Assembly: GCA_043289735.1 (NCBI GenBank)
Contig: CP171343.1
Coordinates: forward strand, 558,001 to 622,000
From: Acetilactobacillus jinshanensis_A
GTDB taxonomy: Bacteria; Bacillota; Bacilli; Lactobacillales; Lactobacillaceae
Length of the DNA stretch: 64,000 nucleotides
Reading direction: 5' to 3'
Position 1 is the first letter of the stretch. Each line of letters begins with the position of its first letter. Position numbers and translations under genes: made by a program. The notes beneath the pieces are model-generated. The model worked only from the letters and a program-made list of their open reading frames with translations, did not search any database and was not told where the DNA came from. Shown here one piece after another: positions 61,680 through 64,000 of this stretch.

Positions 61680-62760
61680 TTCTCGGTACTAAAGTACCGA
61701 GCATGTAACAGAGATATGCTCCTACATCTGTCACGGTTGGTTACGTGCCTTAACGTTAAAAATGTACTTTCTGTACACCGAGCCATCTAATATTCATTGC
61801 ACCAATTCGGTCGTCATTAGACGTATATCCGCAATATTGACAGATATACGTGTGAATATGATGATGACGAGAGTCCGCTAGAACACGTCCACAATTAGGA
61901 CAACGCTGACTAGTATACTGAGGATTAATCTTAATCACTTCTCACTGATTGAGATGAGCTTTATACTTAAGAATTTGCTCTAATTGATAGAACGCCCAAG
62001 ATACTTGAGTATACCGTTGTGATTTAGGCACTTGCTCGGTACTGAATCTAACTCCGCGTAAGTCTTCAAGCACAAAAGTAGTTCGTTTCCCATAGTGACT
62101 GACGAGTGCCTTACTAATCTGATGATTAACATCAGACATCCAACGGTTCTCTCGTCCAGATAATTCTTTCAGTTTACGTTTAGAAGCTTTGGTACCCTTA
62201 TTCTGTAAAATGGCTCGTTGCTTCAAGAAATGCATCCGTTTACGTCTAGCATGCAAGCCTTTAAAACTCACAGAATGCTTATGATTATCATAAGTATAAG
62301 CGATAAATCGCAGTCCTCTATCAATACCTACGGTATTTTGGGTCTGCTTATGATAATCAAAATCAGCTTTATTCACAGTACAACTAATGTAGAAATACCA
62401 CTTGCCACTTCTATGAAGTATCTTAGAAGTACCTAGCTTATGCTTAATATCAAAATATTTCTTAAAATATTCGGGAATATAGAGTCAGGCTCCAGTCACG
62501 CCCAGCAAGTAAGTCGACCTGAGGTCGACGGAAGTGAATTGGATGCCAAATCCAGTGAACATCTTTATAACAGTGATGCCACTGTTTAGTGTGGTAACGG
62601 GCTAGAACAGTTTTTGGAACTGATTCAGCTAACTGTGATTTCAGGCCATACTTAATGCTTAAAGTAAAATTCTGATACATCATCACAGGCTTTGAAAGGA
62701 AGTGAAGAGCGAAATCTACGCAATTCCTCACGGCAATGAATTACCGTGTACCCTTGCGGA
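61680..62760 (-). mobile_element. IS605-type element with TnpB only (degenerate)
   Basis: TnpB frames run on the minus strand. Behind the gene end a perfect hairpin CTCGGTACTTTAGTACCGAG lies at 61682-61701, preceded by a second inverted region (CATGTAACAGAGATATGCTCCTACATCTGTCACGG), as expected at the right end. On the other side a hairpin CACGG...CCGTG near 62710-62740 marks the left end. No tnpA is present. The element abuts the apf remnant. Confidence 0.65.
61756..62731 (-). pseudogene. tnpB: TnpB RNA-guided nuclease, broken
   Basis: Pieces in order: MRNCVDFALHFLSKPVMMYQNF...SVPKTVLARYHTKQWHH; then after a shift near 62450 GTSKILHRSGKWYFYISCTVN and NTVGIDRGLRFIAY (first RuvC Asp), TFVLEDLRGVRF (RuvC Glu); an in-frame TGA at 61939-61941; then TSQRCPNCGRVL...YICQYCGYTSNDDRIGAMNI with the zinc ribbon and last RuvC Asp. 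TnpB cleaves DNA guided by an RNA from the element's right end. One frameshift and one stop inactivate this copy. Confidence 0.85.
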
Positions 62761-62852
62761 TTTCGCTAGATTAGATGGAATTACTTTGTACTTATTACTA
62801 ATAAGTAGTAATCTTAAATAAACAATCGTTTTTTAAAGAGGGCGTTCATGTA

Positions 62853-64000
62853 ATGAGTAAAAAATATGATTATGACGTAATTTATATCGGCGCCGGCGTC
62901 GGTTCCGTTAACGGCGCCGTTCCGTTAGCTAATCGTGGCTATCGGGTCGCAATCGTGGAATCGCAAGCCATCGGCGGAACTTGCCCGAACTGGGGCTGCA
63001 CCGCTAAATACACTTTGGACGCTCCCGCTCAGTTAGCTTATCGAGCTAATCATTTCTCTCATATTTACGGTGATAATCAGCTTCACGTTGACTGGAAACG
63101 TGATATGGCCCGCAAGCACCGGAACATCGATAGCGGGCCGGCAACCGGCATGAAACACCGGATTAAAGCCGCGGGGATCAAGACCTACATGACCCACGGG
63201 ACGTTAATGGATAATCATACCGTGAAGGTCGATGATCAAAAGATTACCGCTGATAAACTAGTCTTGGTACCCGGTTTGACTCCGCACCATTTGAACGTTC
63301 CGGGAACGGAATTGACTCATGACAGCCGAGATTTCCTGTCGCTAGATAATTTACCGAAACGCATGGTCGTGATCGGGACCGGTTACGTCGGGATCGAATT
63401 GGCGACCATCGCTAACGCCGGTGGTGCCGACGTGACGGTCATGATGCATCATGATCGTCCGTTACGCGGCTTCTACGAACCGTTCGCTGATCAGTTAGTC
63501 AAGAGCCTAGAAAAACGGGGGATGCACTTTGTCAAAAGCGCTAAGGTCGCCGGTTTTAAGAAATCTGGTGACCATTTAATCGTTGAATACGGCGATCATC
63601 AGCAGTTAGCCACCGATTACGTCTTGGACGCCAGCGGCCGGATTCCGAACCTTAAGCATTTAGGCTTGGAAAACACCGACGTCAAGTATAACCGTCACGG
63701 AATTGAAGTTAACGGTTACCTACAGACCAGCGTTCCTAATATTTACGCTACTGGTGACGTGATCGATAGTAAGATCGAAAAACTGTCACCGACCGCCACT
63801 TACGAAACGCGGTACTTGACCCGTTTGTTATCGGGTGAAACTGATCAGCCAATGTCGATGCCGGCGGTACCGACGGCGGTTTATTCTTCACCGCGAATCG
63901 CGAAAGTCGGCGTTGCTGTTGACCAGGCTAAAGCCGGTAACCAAAAGCATCCGGGTAATTTTAAGATCGTCATCAAAGATTTAAGTAATCATATGTGGTA
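62853..64000 (+). CDS. Pyridine nucleotide-disulfide oxidoreductase, paralogue (cut by window end)
   Basis: Starts at ATG 62853 after AAAGAGGGCGTTCATGTA and is open to the end, at least 382 codons. IYIGAGVGSVNGAVPLANRG (FAD), GGTCPNWGCTAKYTLDAP (redox disulfide), VIGTGYVGIELATIANAGGA (NAD(P)), NIYATGDV and VYSSPRIAKVGV. Clearly related to the enzyme at 50770-52104 over its length. Flavoenzyme of the glutathione/mercuric reductase class; substrate unknown. Confidence 0.9.
   Translation, partial: MSKKYDYDVIYIGAGVGSVNGAVPLANRGYRVAIVESQAIGGTCPNWGCTAKYTLDAPAQLAYRANHFSHIYGDNQLHVDWKRDMARKHRNIDSGPATGMKHRIKAAGIKTYMTHGTLMDNHTVKVDDQKITADKLVLVPGLTPHHLNVPGTELTHDSRDFLSLDNLPKRMVVIGTGYVGIELATIANAGGADVTVMMHHDRPLRGFYEPFADQLVKSLEKRGMHFVKSAKVAGFKKSGDHLIVEYGDHQQLATDYVLDASGRIPNLKHLGLENTDVKYNRHGIEVNGYLQTSVPNIYATGDVIDSKIEKLSPTATYETRYLTRLLSGETDQPMSMPAVPTAVYSSPRIAKVGVAVDQAKAGNQKHPGNFKIVIKDLSNHMW

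Noticed and set aside
6869..62731. Stop-codon reassignment or programmed recoding as explanation for in-frame stops
   Set aside because: All three stop codons occur as interruptions (TAG in adh and apf, TGA in upp and tnpB, TAA in IS OrfA and 26598), and intact genes use all three as normal ends.
1..64000. Calling the whole window a plasmid because of the Rep_3 origin
   Set aside because: Core genes (eno, guaBA, glnRA, udk) argue for a chromosome; the question is left open as a finding.

Overview
The window looks like a low-GC chromosome of the Lactobacillaceae, probably a small-genome heterofermentative lineage. The core genes fit (guaB-guaA, eno, glnR-glnA, upp, udk, pepC, nucleoside 2-deoxyribosyltransferases, an Apf-type wall protein). 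So do the RNA regulators typical of lactobacilli (T-boxes, PyrR sites, a guanine riboswitch). The species cannot be fixed from sequence alone. The assembly holds a run of three Ns at 19549-19551 and an unusually large number of broken genes. Many breaks sit in homopolymers and may be read errors. Others are substitutions that create in-frame stops and look like real decay.

Layout. 1-3550: IS3 remnant, a divergent thymidine-kinase-like gene, unknown genes and a pepC/def remnant. 3590-8220: an amino-acid permease behind a leader-peptide attenuator, then an aldehyde dehydrogenase and a stop-interrupted alcohol dehydrogenase below three cre boxes. 9200-11230: an IS3 element beside an interrupted, PyrR-type upp. 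11500-14400: guanine riboswitch and guaB-guaA. 14550-20020: IS982, a broken secreted protease-like gene and an eroded zone of TPR, membrane and winged-helix remnants. 20036-29280: HIT-kptA, broken transporter and LCP genes, GDPD, two identical tRNA-like genes, an EamA exporter and eno. 29280-35120: remnants, a cysteine T-box with an ABC importer, a membrane Mrr-type protein and glnR-glnA. 35160-42720: small unknown proteins, udk, gntP, a HAD gene and a second EamA exporter. 42820-44690: a Rep_3 initiator with about 20 iterons and an AT-rich stretch. 44799-48346: a heterodimeric ABC exporter. 48400-53200: small genes, two T-boxes with no intact gene, and a redox set (disulfide reductase, thioredoxin, MsrB). 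53200-64000: glycosylase, GT32, a PyrR-controlled MFS transporter, a broken aminotransferase, a deoxynucleoside salvage cluster, a TnpB element inside an apf gene, and a second disulfide reductase cut by the window end.

Themes. Nucleotide salvage is dense and RNA-regulated: upp and the MFS gene carry PyrR sites, guaBA a guanine riboswitch, and udk, dNK, NDT and TK-like genes are scattered around. Amino-acid uptake is also RNA-controlled (leader peptide, Cys T-box). The main puzzles are the duplicated non-canonical tRNA genes, the plasmid-type origin amid housekeeping genes, the aromatic-rich leader peptide and the orphan tandem T-boxes.
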